Source: Lachnospiraceae bacterium
Lineage (GTDB): Bacteria; Bacillota; Clostridia; Lachnospirales; Lachnospiraceae
Direction: 5' to 3'
Assembly (NCBI GenBank): GCA_900770345.1
Contig: CAAGKF010000058.1
Span: 1 to 29,668, forward strand
Length of the DNA: 29,668 nucleotides
This document shows positions 16,387-23,773 of the stretch, piece after piece (within the stretch, counting starts at the first letter, position 1; each line of letters opens with the position of its first letter). The notes under the pieces are model-generated. The model made no database searches, was not told the DNA's origin, and saw nothing but the letters and a program-made list of their open reading frames with translations. A program made the position numbers and the translations under genes.

Positions 16387-17670
16387 TCAGCCTACGCCAA
16401 GAATCAGGTTTGCAACGCCTGCTGTGAGGAACGGAACGTAGGTAACCAGCGCCAGTACAGTAAAGTTCGCTACCAGGAACGGCACCAGAGCTTTTACGTT
16501 CTCAGACAGCTTGTTGCCTGCAATATTGGTTGCTGCGAACAGACATACACCAACAGGAGGTGTACACAGACCAAGCACCAGGTTCATAACTACCAGAACG
16601 CCGAACTGGATCGGATTTACGCCTACGGAAGTTGTCAGCTGCAGAAGAACCGGGAACAGGATCAGGATCGCCGCGATGGTCTCCATGAACATACCTACGA
16701 AGATCAGGAACAGGTTGATCAGCAGCAGAAGAATATACTTGTTGGTTGTCAGACTCAGCATCATATCCGCGATCATATTCGGGATGTGCTCCTTGGTCAG
16801 AATGTATGCAAATACATTTGCAAACGCAACCAGAGCCATGATGGATGCCGCGCTGGACAGAGTCTGCTGCAGACACTGATAGAAGCTCTTTAAGGTCAGC
16901 TTGCGGTAGATCACGAAACCAACGAAGGTACCGTAAACGATACAGATAATGGACGCCTCTGTCGGAGTTACCCATCCGAAGATGATACCGCCCAGAATGA
17001 TCAGAGTCATGATGATCGCCCAGATTGCTTCCCGTCCGGACTTGAATATCTCACCGATTGAGCTCATGTGGTCACGCTTGGGATAATTTCTCTTTTTGGA
17101 AATAATGTAGGAAACCAGCGCCATACCGCCGCCCATCATAAGTCCGGGAACCATACCTGCAACGAACATTTTTGATACGGAAAGTCCTGTCATGGTAGCT
17201 GCCATGATCATAGGCAGAGACGGAGGAATGATCGGTCCCATACAGCTGGAAGCTGCCGTAACCGCAACGGAGAAATCCGCGTCATATCCCATATCAACCA
17301 TCATCGGGATCTCAATACCGCCCAGAGCTACGGTATCGGACAGAGCCGTACCGGAAATGCCGGCAAAGATCATGGATGCCATGATATTTGCGTAAGCCAT
17401 ACCGCCGGTCAGATGACCAACCAGCTTATCGCAGAAATCCATCAGCTTATCAGAAATACCGCCCTGATTCATCAGGTTGCCTGCCAGCGTAAAGCCCGGG
17501 ATACAAAGCAGCGTAAAGCTGTCAATACCTGCGAAGAAACGCTGTGAAAAGGTTGCGATGGGCATTCCCGCTCCCAGGAAATATACAAGAGAAGAAATTC
17601 CAAGGCTGAACGCAACCGGAACGCCTACAAACAGGCAGATGACAAATGTGATAAATAATACCGGTACCAT
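16387..17670 (-). CDS. dctM: TRAP transporter large permease subunit DctM, copy 1
   Basis: DctM is the large membrane subunit of TRAP transporters, which use a Na+ or H+ gradient to import substrate delivered by the periplasmic-type binding protein. The 427-residue length is normal for a stand-alone DctM. Typical segments are GVPVAFSLGI, FTLLCIPGFTLAGNLMNQGGIS, FAGISGTALSDTVALG, SSCMGPIIPPSLPMI, GWVTPTEAS and GLCTPPVGVCLF. GGAGG precedes the ATG. It is separated by 2 nt from dctQ, so the two are translationally linked. By eye it is about 91% identical to the second DctM in this window; differences cluster in a cytosolic loop (about 174-215) and at the C-terminus. Confidence 0.95.
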   Translation of the reverse strand: MVPVLFITFVICLFVGVPVAFSLGISSLVYFLGAGMPIATFSQRFFAGIDSFTLLCIPGFTLAGNLMNQGGISDKLMDFCDKLVGHLTGGMAYANIMASMIFAGISGTALSDTVALGGIEIPMMVDMGYDADFSVAVTAASSCMGPIIPPSLPMIMAATMTGLSVSKMFVAGMVPGLMMGGGMALVSYIISKKRNYPKRDHMSSIGEIFKSGREAIWAIIMTLIILGGIIFGWVTPTEASIICIVYGTFVGFVIYRKLTLKSFYQCLQQTLSSAASIMALVAFANVFAYILTKEHIPNMIADMMLSLTTNKYILLLLINLFLIFVGMFMETIAAILILFPVLLQLTTSVGVNPIQFGVLVVMNLVLGLCTPPVGVCLFAATNIAGNKLSENVKALVPFLVANFTVLALVTYVPFLTAGVANLILGVG

Positions 17671-17672
17671 AC

Positions 17673-18188
17673 TTATTCACCCTCCTTTTCATTCCAGCAA
17701 AGAATAACACTTAAAATCTCACAGATATAAGCCACCACCATAAAGCCAAACAGCAGAACCAGTGCAAAATATACATACTGCATGGGCAGTGTCATCGCCG
17801 TGGAGAACATCGGGAATTTAATGAAGGCAAAAGGAACAACGGAGTTTACCAGGATATAGGCACTGAAGCAGAGAAGGACGATCTTGATCACAAGATCAAT
17901 CACCTTATTTACCATAGGGAACTTATGCTCCAGAGCATCATGAAGGAACTCCACGTTTACAAACTCGCTGCGATGAACGGCAACGGCACACCCGAAGGCT
18001 ACCATGTAAATAAAGGAATAGCGGGCCGCTTCCTCCGTCCATGAAGGAGCGCTGGGCAGGAAGTTGCGGCTGATTACCTGCACCAGTACACATACAACGA
18101 AAGTAAGATAAAAGATTACACCGAAAAAGCAGAGAATGTGGTCAAATATATTTATGAACTTATCCAGTCCCTTTTTAAAACTGCCCAT
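17673..18188 (-). CDS. dctQ: TRAP transporter small permease subunit DctQ, copy 1
   Basis: DctQ is the small four-helix subunit that pairs with DctM. The protein is 171 residues. The family motif W-T-E-E-A-A-R-Y-S-F (about 50-60) followed by GCAVAVHRSEFVNVEFL is clear, and the four hydrophobic helices are evident. A GAGAGG ribosome site precedes the ATG. It lies between dctP (145 nt upstream, with a stem-loop) and dctM (2 nt downstream). The second copy in this window is very similar, differing mainly around residues 90-120. Confidence 0.93.
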   Translation of the reverse strand: MGSFKKGLDKFINIFDHILCFFGVIFYLTFVVCVLVQVISRNFLPSAPSWTEEAARYSFIYMVAFGCAVAVHRSEFVNVEFLHDALEHKFPMVNKVIDLVIKIVLLCFSAYILVNSVVPFAFIKFPMFSTAMTLPMQYVYFALVLLFGFMVVAYICEILSVILCWNEKEGE

Positions 18189-18243
18189 AAAAAGAGCACC
18201 TCTCTTTCTAAATTAAATGAGTGGTTCGATCGGAACAATAAAA

Positions 18244-18276
18244 CGCGGTGCAAAACCAGCCTGGAATTGCACCGCG
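18244..18276 (-). terminator. intercistronic stem-loop between dctP1 and dctQ1
   Basis: A perfect 10-bp stem, CGCGGTGCAA (18244-18253) with TTGCACCGCG (18267-18276), is followed on the minus strand by TTTTATTGTT. It probably acts as a partial terminator or 3'-end protector, raising dctP over dctQM. The 31-nt gap in the second operon has no equivalent. Confidence 0.7.
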
Positions 18277-18288
18277 CTTTTAAGCCCG

Positions 18289-18308
18289 GCTGTCAGTTAA
18301 CTGTCAGC
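18289..18308. repeat. 20-bp imperfect palindrome downstream of dctP1
   Basis: GCTGTCAGTTAACTGTCAGC is self-complementary except for one T:T mismatch pair. It also contains the direct repeat CTGTCAG. It lies 25 nt after the dctP1 stop and may form a second small hairpin in the same message. Confidence 0.5.
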
Positions 18309-18333
18309 TGCCAGTGCTGAAATATATCAGTGA

Positions 18334-19416
18334 TTAAGCATCTGGATTAGCTGCGGCGATCTTCTCGTACAGAGCCTTCTGGCTGTCGGTCAGAACTTCC
18401 AGAACGCCCTTTGTCATAGCTTCTGCAAACTCATTCTGATCAACGTCAACGAATTCCATGCCTTCCTCGGTCAGAGTCTTCTCTAACTCAGCCTCATTCT
18501 TTAAGAACAGCTCATGCTCGTAAGCCTGCATCTCCTGGCCGCCCTTTACTACTACTTCCTGAAGATCTGCCGGAAGTGCCTCAAACTGAGCCTTGCCCAT
18601 TGCGATGTAAACCCATGCACGAAGATGCTCGGTGCGGATAACATAATCCTGAACCTCATAGAAGGAGCTGTTCTGGATCATTGCCAGCGGGTTCTCCTGA
18701 CCTTCAATGGTTCCCTGCTGAAGGCTGGTGAATACCTCTGCCAGTGCCATAGGAGTTGGCTTTGCGCCTACTGCCTCAAAAGCGGCAACTGTCATGGCAG
18801 ACTGTGGTGTACGGATAACGAAATTGTTCATATCTGCAGGACTTGTGATCTTCTTGTTTGCCGTTACGTTACGAGGTCCGCGGGTGTAGTAGCCAAGAAC
18901 CTTCATACCGCACTTGTCCATCAGAGCTTCCAGCTCAGCGCCAACCTCACCAGTCAGAACTGCTTCCATATGCGCGTCGCTCTTGATCAGGTAAGGCATA
19001 CCGATAATACCCAGATCAGGCTGATAGGTCTGCATGGACTCACCGGTAAAGGTGATATCGCAGCCGCCCTGTGTAAGGATGGACTGGATCATATCTACCT
19101 CAGTACCAAGTGTACTGTTGGGATAAACATTAACTGCGATACGTCCGCCGGATTCCTTCTCCACATACTCTTTGAACTTCAGAGCGCCCTGGTGCCAAGA
19201 GTCACGCTCGTCGTTGATGTGGCCGATGTTGATCTCATACTCTGCTTTTCCGCTTGCCGGAGCAGCCTCTGCTGCGGCAGCCGTAGTCTCAGCAGCGCCC
19301 GCTGCAGGTGCAGCTGTTGTTGCTGTGGAAGAAGAACCGGAGCCTCCGCAGGCAGCCAAAGAAAGTGTCATCGCAGCAGCAAGCAGCAAGGAAATTGGTT
19401 TTTTGTTCAGTTTCAT
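18334..19416 (-). CDS. dctP: TRAP transporter substrate-binding lipoprotein DctP, copy 1
   Basis: DctP is the extracytoplasmic solute receptor that captures the ligand and delivers it to DctQM. The 360-residue precursor has a lipoprotein signal peptide with the lipobox LSLAAC (Cys23) and then an Ala/Thr-rich linker to about residue 60. The mature domain starts with EYEINIGHINDERDSWHQGA. The family core PADMNNFVIRTPQSAMTVAAF holds the carboxylate-binding Arg, and GAKPTPMALAEVFTSLQQGTIEGQENP follows. GGGAG precedes; an ATG two codons earlier is also possible, but alignment with the second copy favours MKLNKKP. The mature part is about 96% identical to copy 2, so the ligand is probably the same. 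The substrate is not shown by sequence; an organic acid is likely. Confidence 0.92.
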   Translation of the reverse strand: MKLNKKPISLLLAAAMTLSLAACGGSGSSSTATTAAPAAGAAETTAAAAEAAPASGKAEYEINIGHINDERDSWHQGALKFKEYVEKESGGRIAVNVYPNSTLGTEVDMIQSILTQGGCDITFTGESMQTYQPDLGIIGMPYLIKSDAHMEAVLTGEVGAELEALMDKCGMKVLGYYTRGPRNVTANKKITSPADMNNFVIRTPQSAMTVAAFEAVGAKPTPMALAEVFTSLQQGTIEGQENPLAMIQNSSFYEVQDYVIRTEHLRAWVYIAMGKAQFEALPADLQEVVVKGGQEMQAYEHELFLKNEAELEKTLTEEGMEFVDVDQNEFAEAMTKGVLEVLTDSQKALYEKIAAANPDA

Positions 19417-19622
19417 AGTCATATCTCTCCCTTTCTTTTTTACTTGATGCCATATCACGCTTACTTTATGTACCTCCCCAATACACAAAATCCGTAAAAG
19501 GCCGTATTCCGTAAGCTCTATGGTCATCAGAACATATTCCTAATTCCAGTCACAGTCCCGGCTCTGCCCCTGAGCAAAAACGCGGTTCTTAACACAGGTT
19601 TAGCAATATGTTAACATCATAT

Positions 19623-19638
19623 TAATATACTGCCATAT
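19623..19638. promoter_or_regulatory. operator-like motif shared with dctP2
   Basis: TAATATACTGCCATAT matches 15 of 16 bases of the sequence at 24914-24929. It lies about 207 bp upstream of dctP1. The intergenic DNA around it is otherwise poorly alike between the two copies, so selection on this motif is plausible. Confidence 0.45.
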
Positions 19639-19720
19639 AAGTCGTATTATTTCCATATTAATTTTTACCAGTTTATTATTCATTTTTTTGTGCACAATTT
19701 ACAATTTTTATATTGCCAAC

Positions 19721-19751
19721 AAAAAAACGGCAAAAAACGCCGTCTTTTTTT
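19721..19751. terminator. terminator after gntR
   Basis: A 5-bp stem ACGGC/GCCGT (19727-19731 with 19739-19743) is flanked by long A and T runs on both sides. It works in either direction and lies about 190 bp downstream of the gntR stop. Confidence 0.6.
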
Positions 19752-19904
19752 CCGGCATTTCCACCGCTCTTTTGTAACAAATTGCCAAAACGTTTTAAAA
19801 TATCATCAATGCTTTTTTGCCGGCCCGTTCTGTCAAAAAATAAACAAATTAACAGTTTTTTAACGTGTTTTTACCTGTTTTCAGCCTCGCGGAACAGCAA
19901 CTAA

Positions 19905-19922
19905 TATATCATGTATATCATG
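19905..19922. repeat. 9-bp tandem direct repeat
   Basis: TATATCATG occurs twice head to tail, just downstream of the gntR stop codon. No function can be assigned. Confidence 0.6.
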
Positions 19923-19944
19923 CCGCTGATACTGTCTCCCGCTA

Positions 19945-20652
19945 CTAATCAACAAAATAACCGGGACGGGACGCTATCGTTTTCTTAAAATCGATTTGGA
20001 ACCTCCCCAGATGCCTGCGGCAGAATTTTCGGATATCCACATCGCCGGGAATCCCCAGAAGAAGATAATAGTACAGCGTATTATGCTGTTCCACGATCTT
20101 GCTCAGATCCACCGTATTGATTATTGTATCCAGATACCGTATCCTGTCATAATGAGAGTTCAGACTGTGAGTAGCCGACCAGATGCGCTGACGCCGGCTG
20201 AACTCGTAGAGATATCTGTGAAGTCTGTCATCCAGATCAAAAAACTCGTCTGTAGGCTGACCGCTGCTGTCACGCAGAACCCTTTCCTGCTGCTCCAGAT
20301 TATCTTTTAACAAGCTCATCTGCTCCGGTGTCAGTGTTCCCGCGATCTCTTCTATGATCGCCGCCTCCAGGATCTGGCGCATAAAAAAACCTTCTTTCAC
20401 AAAGCTCAGGCTTATAAAGCTGACCTTGCTTCCACGCTGCGGAAGAATATCAACCAGTCCTTCATTTTTCAGCAATATAAGCGCTTCATGTACTGGTGTG
20501 CGGCTCATACCAAGCTGTTCGCTTAAATCCCCCTCGCTTAGGACAGTCCCCGGTTCCAGATGCAGCATCATAATATTTTTTCGTAAAAGCCGATAAGCAT
20601 AATTACGGCTGCTTTCCTCCGGGTCGCGTCCGCTTACAATCTCAAACGCCAT
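19945..20652 (-). CDS. GntR-family transcriptional regulator, FCD subfamily
   Basis: The 235-residue protein has an N-terminal winged helix-turn-helix (about 18-76; LSEGDLSEQLGMSRTPVHEAL, then GLVDILPQRGSKV) and a C-terminal all-helical FCD effector domain (about 85-220). The metal and ligand residues of FCD domains are visible as D141 with H145, H190 and H214. Such regulators usually respond to organic acids and often repress neighbouring transport and catabolic genes. It lies upstream of dctP1 in the same direction, separated by a terminator, and has its own promoter and a long structured leader. The ribosome site AGGGAG is 8 nt before ATG. The ligand is unknown; a TRAP substrate or its metabolite is a reasonable guess. 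Confidence 0.88.
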   Translation of the reverse strand: MAFEIVSGRDPEESSRNYAYRLLRKNIMMLHLEPGTVLSEGDLSEQLGMSRTPVHEALILLKNEGLVDILPQRGSKVSFISLSFVKEGFFMRQILEAAIIEEIAGTLTPEQMSLLKDNLEQQERVLRDSSGQPTDEFFDLDDRLHRYLYEFSRRQRIWSATHSLNSHYDRIRYLDTIINTVDLSKIVEQHNTLYYYLLLGIPGDVDIRKFCRRHLGRFQIDFKKTIASRPGYFVD

Positions 20653-20682
20653 CCCATCTTCTCCCTTTCTTCAATAATTTAT

Positions 20683-20881
20683 TGATACCAGGGTCAAAAG
20701 GTTGGAAATCCGATGCAAGCTTGCTTGCAGGAGGATTTCTGACCTTGGAACCCGCCAAAAACATGAATAAGAAGCCATTTTTCGAAGAAAAATGAGCGGA
20801 TTATGAATGTTTTTGAGGATTGCGGGAGTACGTAGTACGGAGCAATCCGGTATCAGAGGGGGCAAAATACCTTTTGACCCC
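20683..20881 (-). ncRNA. structured leader RNA or interspersed palindromic element upstream of gntR
   Basis: Read on the minus strand, GGGTCAAAAGGT (20869-20880) pairs perfectly with ACCTTTTGACCC (20691-20702). Inside are three hairpin arms. One pairs 20842-20848 with 20817-20823. The second pairs 20807-20815 with 20756-20764 and has an inner 8-bp hairpin (20776-20783 with 20787-20794). The third pairs 20733-20739 with 20705-20711 and has an inner 6-bp hairpin. TGATACC (20849-20855) can also pair with GGTATCA (20683-20689), giving a pseudoknot topology. An alternative local hairpin (20859-20867 with 20872-20881) competes with the closing stem. The promoter lies directly upstream, so the whole element would be transcribed. 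It may instead be a mobile repeat. No second copy is in the window. Confidence 0.65.
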
Positions 20882-20897
20882 AACATCATTTATTTTC

Positions 20898-20926
20898 AAT
20901 ATATCAGATTTTTTTCACTTTGCCAA
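20898..20926 (-). promoter_or_regulatory. promoter of gntR
   Basis: Minus-strand TTGGCA (20921-20926), 17 nt, TATATT (20898-20903) with TGA before the -10 element. The start near 20891 is about 10 nt before the structured element. Confidence 0.65.
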
Positions 20927-21006
20927 GTCTCCGCCGTCATCATAATTTCCAGCAGTTTCCAAATATACAGAAAACGTTATAAACCGTTACAATACCGGAA
21001 AGCCGA

Positions 21007-21035
21007 TTGCTCCCCGCGGCAATTCATGCTATACT
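21007..21035 (+). promoter_or_regulatory. promoter of the NERD-like gene
   Basis: TTGCTC (21007-21012), 17 nt, TATACT (21030-21035) with TGC in front. The start near 21042 supports translation from 21129 and not from an upstream codon at 21039. Confidence 0.6.
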
Positions 21036-21128
21036 ATTATGGCAGGTTCCAATGCCCCCGCCCGCTTCTTCGCGGTCATTTTTCCGCATCTGCCTGCAAA
21101 ATTTCATACAGTAAGGAGTATTTCTCAA

Positions 21129-21851
21129 ATGTCAGAATTACCTGTTAAGCAAATGCTTTTTATCGCAGTAATGGCCGTTCTTCTGATGATCATCGTCCCG
21201 ATCCTTCAGTCCCGCACCGGAAAAAGTATGACTGAGCTTCTGTTCGGTGTACGCAAAAAGCAGAAGAAGGAGAAGGAAAATTCCGCTCCCGTCCGCGAAC
21301 CGCGGATCAATAACGGCACAAAAGGTGAGCTCACTGCCTTTGTCGCACAGCTTCTGCGCTTTACTCAGAAGAACGGGATGCGTCTGGTCGCTCCCGGAAC
21401 GATAGCCTACAAAGGCCAGACAGCACGCGTTACCGCCTTTATTGTAGCCCCCAGCGGCATTATCGGCATATACTGCCTCGGTTTCGGAGGCAAGATCACA
21501 GGAGCGGAAGAGCCTGCGCCCTGGAAGCAGCATATGAACGGCGAAGATAAAACCTTTGAGAACCCGCTGAAAGTCTGCCGGGAACAGCAGCAGCTGATAC
21601 GTTCCGCCATGGACGAAGCCGGGATTGCCGGGGATCTTGATATTGTAACGGTGTTTACCAATGCCCGCGCCAGCCTGTACTCCATTCCTTCTTCCCGTAT
21701 TTACACCCAGAAGAACTTTATGGACCATCTGTCTTCCACCAGTTCTTTAAGGAACGGTTCTCTTGATGTCAACAAAACAGCCCAGGAGCTGGCTGTCCTG
21801 GCTGATGTCAAAGGCAAACGAAACAGCAAGGCAGGCAAAAAGAATAAATAG
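21129..21851 (+). CDS. membrane-anchored protein with degenerate NERD (nuclease-related) domain
   Basis: The 240-residue protein has one N-terminal membrane helix (about 8-26), a basic linker (about 41-60) and a domain (about 65-183) that follows the NERD pattern: KGELTAFVAQLL, then APSGIIGIYCLGFGGKITG, W132, and ENPLKVCREQQ. In active-looking NERD domains the middle reads like iDhvvv...G.fvIEtK; here the acidic residue is Ala103 and the E-x-K is replaced by Y115-x-L-G, so nuclease activity is unlikely. The C-terminal tail is strongly basic. AGGAG lies 10 nt before the chosen ATG. It sits alone on the plus strand between the two TRAP operons, with its own promoter and terminator. Role unknown. 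Confidence 0.6.
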   Translation: MSELPVKQMLFIAVMAVLLMIIVPILQSRTGKSMTELLFGVRKKQKKEKENSAPVREPRINNGTKGELTAFVAQLLRFTQKNGMRLVAPGTIAYKGQTARVTAFIVAPSGIIGIYCLGFGGKITGAEEPAPWKQHMNGEDKTFENPLKVCREQQQLIRSAMDEAGIAGDLDIVTVFTNARASLYSIPSSRIYTQKNFMDHLSSTSSLRNGSLDVNKTAQELAVLADVKGKRNSKAGKKNK

Positions 21852-21889
21852 ATCAGCTTTTCGCTCTGTTCCTTTCAGCGCACCCATTA

Positions 21890-21940
21890 AAAAAACTGTC
21901 TGAAGCGCGGCTTTCCGCCGCCCTGTTCAGACAGTTTTTT
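21890..21940. terminator. bidirectional terminator between the NERD-like gene and dctM2
   Basis: A perfect 15-bp stem, AAAAAACTGTCTGAA (21890-21904) with its complement (21926-21940), encloses a GC-rich loop. It has T-runs on both strands and ends 3 nt from the dctM2 stop. Confidence 0.92.
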
Positions 21941-21943
21941 CTT

Positions 21944-23224
21944 TTATGCGCCTAAGATGATATTGGCAATACTGGAAGTAAGGAAGGGCACATATGTAAC
22001 CAGCGCCAGAACCGTAAAGTTAGCCACCAAAAACGGCGCAAGAGCCTTAACATTATCAGAAAGCTTATTGCCCGCAATATTGGTTGCCGCAAACAGGCAT
22101 ACGCCTACGGGAGGAGTGCACAGACCAAGCACCAGGTTCATAACAACCAGAACACCAAACTGAATGGAATCCACACCCACAGAGCCTGCCACCTGAAGCA
22201 GTACCGGGAACAGGATCAGGATCGCCGCGATGGTCTCCATAAACATTCCCACAAAGATCAGGAACAGATTGATCAGCAGAAGGAGAATGTACTTGTTGGT
22301 AGTCAGCCCCAGCATCGCGTCAGCGATCATGTTGGGGATGTGCTCCTTTGTCAGGATATAAGCAAACACATTTGCAAAAGCAACCAGTGCCATGATAGAT
22401 GCCGCGCTGGACAAGGTCTGCTGCAGGCACTCATAAAAGCTCTTCGGAGTCAGCTTGCGGTAGATCACAAAGCCTACGAAAGTACCGTAAACAATACAGA
22501 TAATAGAGGCCTCCGTAGGAGTTACCCAGCCGAATATGATGCCTCCCAGAATGATCAGCGTCATGATAATGGCCCAGATCGCCTCACGGCCCGACTGGGC
22601 GATCTCACTGAAGCTGCTCATGCGATCACGCTTGGGATAATTTCTCTTTTTAGAGATCACATAGGAAACAAATGCCATTCCGCTTCCCATCAGAATGCCG
22701 GGCACAATTCCCGCCACGAACATTTTTGAAACGGAAAGTCCTGTCATGGTAGCCGCCATGATCATAGGCAGGGACGGAGGAATGATAGGACCCATGCAGC
22801 TGGAAGCCGCCGTAACCGCAACAGAGAAATCCGGATCATAACCAAGATTTACCATCATGGGGATCTCGATTCCGCCCAACGCAACCGTATCAGACAGAGC
22901 TGTGCCGGAAATGCCGGCAAAGATCATGGATGCCATAATATTGGCATAAGCCAGGCCTCCGGTCAGGTGGCCCACCAGCTTATCACAGAAATCCATCAGC
23001 TTATCGGAAATGCCGCCCTGATTCATCAGATTTCCGGCCAGAGTAAATCCCGGAATACACAGCAGTGTAAAGCTGTCGATACCTGCAAAAAAACGCTGTG
23101 AAAATGTGGCGATGGGCATTCCGGCTCCCAGAAAATATGCCAGAGAAGCGATTCCAAGACTGAATGCTACCGGAACTCCGATAAACAGGCAGATAAGGAA
23201 TGTGATAAATAATACAGATACCAT
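21944..23224 (-). CDS. dctM: TRAP transporter large permease subunit DctM, copy 2
   Basis: This 426-residue DctM is about 91% identical by eye to the DctM at 16387-17670 and shares all family segments (FAGISGTALSDTVALG, SSCMGPIIPPSLPMI, GLCTPPVGVCLF). It differs in the loop near residues 174-215 and around 352-360. Many codons differ silently between the copies, so both appear to be kept by selection for protein sequence. Its stop codon lies next to the terminator and its start is 2 nt from the dctQ2 stop. It completes the dctP2-dctQ2-dctM2 operon. Confidence 0.95.
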   Translation of the reverse strand: MVSVLFITFLICLFIGVPVAFSLGIASLAYFLGAGMPIATFSQRFFAGIDSFTLLCIPGFTLAGNLMNQGGISDKLMDFCDKLVGHLTGGLAYANIMASMIFAGISGTALSDTVALGGIEIPMMVNLGYDPDFSVAVTAASSCMGPIIPPSLPMIMAATMTGLSVSKMFVAGIVPGILMGSGMAFVSYVISKKRNYPKRDRMSSFSEIAQSGREAIWAIIMTLIILGGIIFGWVTPTEASIICIVYGTFVGFVIYRKLTPKSFYECLQQTLSSAASIMALVAFANVFAYILTKEHIPNMIADAMLGLTTNKYILLLLINLFLIFVGMFMETIAAILILFPVLLQVAGSVGVDSIQFGVLVVMNLVLGLCTPPVGVCLFAATNIAGNKLSDNVKALAPFLVANFTVLALVTYVPFLTSSIANIILGA

Positions 23225-23226
23225 AT

Positions 23227-23742
23227 TTATTTGCCCTCCTTTCCGTTCCAGCAGATGATAATATTAATGATCTCGCACAGATAAGCAATTGTCATAAAAC
23301 CAAACAGCAGCACCAGCGAGAAATACACATACTGCATCGGCAGAGACATGGCTGTAGACAGCATCTGAAACTTAATAAACGCAAACGGCATAACTGATTG
23401 AAAGAGAATATAAACCGTAAAAATCAAAAGAACAATCTTGATCAGAAGATCGATCACTTTGTTTACCCCGGCATGCTGATGCTCCAGCGCATCATGCAGA
23501 AACTCCACATTTACAAACTCATTCCGGTGAACGGCAACAGCGCAGCCAAAGGCCACCATGTAAATAAAGGAGTAACGGGCAGCTTCTTCTGTCCAGGAAG
23601 GAGCGCTTGGCAGGAAGTTGCGGCTTATAACCTGCACCAGAACACATACCACGAAGGTAATATAGAAAATACATCCGAAAAAGCAGAGAATGTGTTCCAT
23701 TATGCCAATAAACTTGTCCAGCCCTTTCTTAAAATTGCTCAT
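23227..23742 (-). CDS. dctQ: TRAP transporter small permease subunit DctQ, copy 2
   Basis: The 171-residue four-helix protein carries the same WTEEAARYSFIYMVAFGCAV motif as copy 1. It differs in the segment EHQHAGVNKVIDLLIKIVLLIFTVYILFQ, where copy 1 has EHKFPMVNKVIDLVIKIV. It lies 31 nt from dctP2 without an intervening stem-loop and 2 nt from dctM2. It partners DctM to form the membrane complex. Confidence 0.93.
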   Translation of the reverse strand: MSNFKKGLDKFIGIMEHILCFFGCIFYITFVVCVLVQVISRNFLPSAPSWTEEAARYSFIYMVAFGCAVAVHRNEFVNVEFLHDALEHQHAGVNKVIDLLIKIVLLIFTVYILFQSVMPFAFIKFQMLSTAMSLPMQYVYFSLVLLFGFMTIAYLCEIINIIICWNGKEGK

Positions 23743-23773
23743 AAGAGCACCTCGCTTTCAAATGAATAGGTAA

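Larger units (their letters stand above)
19417..19944. other. 528-bp AT-rich intergenic control region between gntR and dctP1
   Basis: No gene is supported here. It contains the gntR terminator (19721-19751), the 16-bp motif shared with the dctP2 region (19623-19638), the decamer TTTTGTGCAC (19686-19695) that also occurs upstream of dctP2, and a 9-bp tandem repeat (19905-19922). I could not identify a convincing dctP1 promoter; several AT-rich -10 candidates exist. Confidence 0.6.

Noticed and set aside
20671..20889. 72-codon minus-strand open frame across the gntR leader
   Set aside because: It has no ribosome site and its coding sequence coincides exactly with perfect hairpins, so the open frame is more likely a by-product of the structured element.
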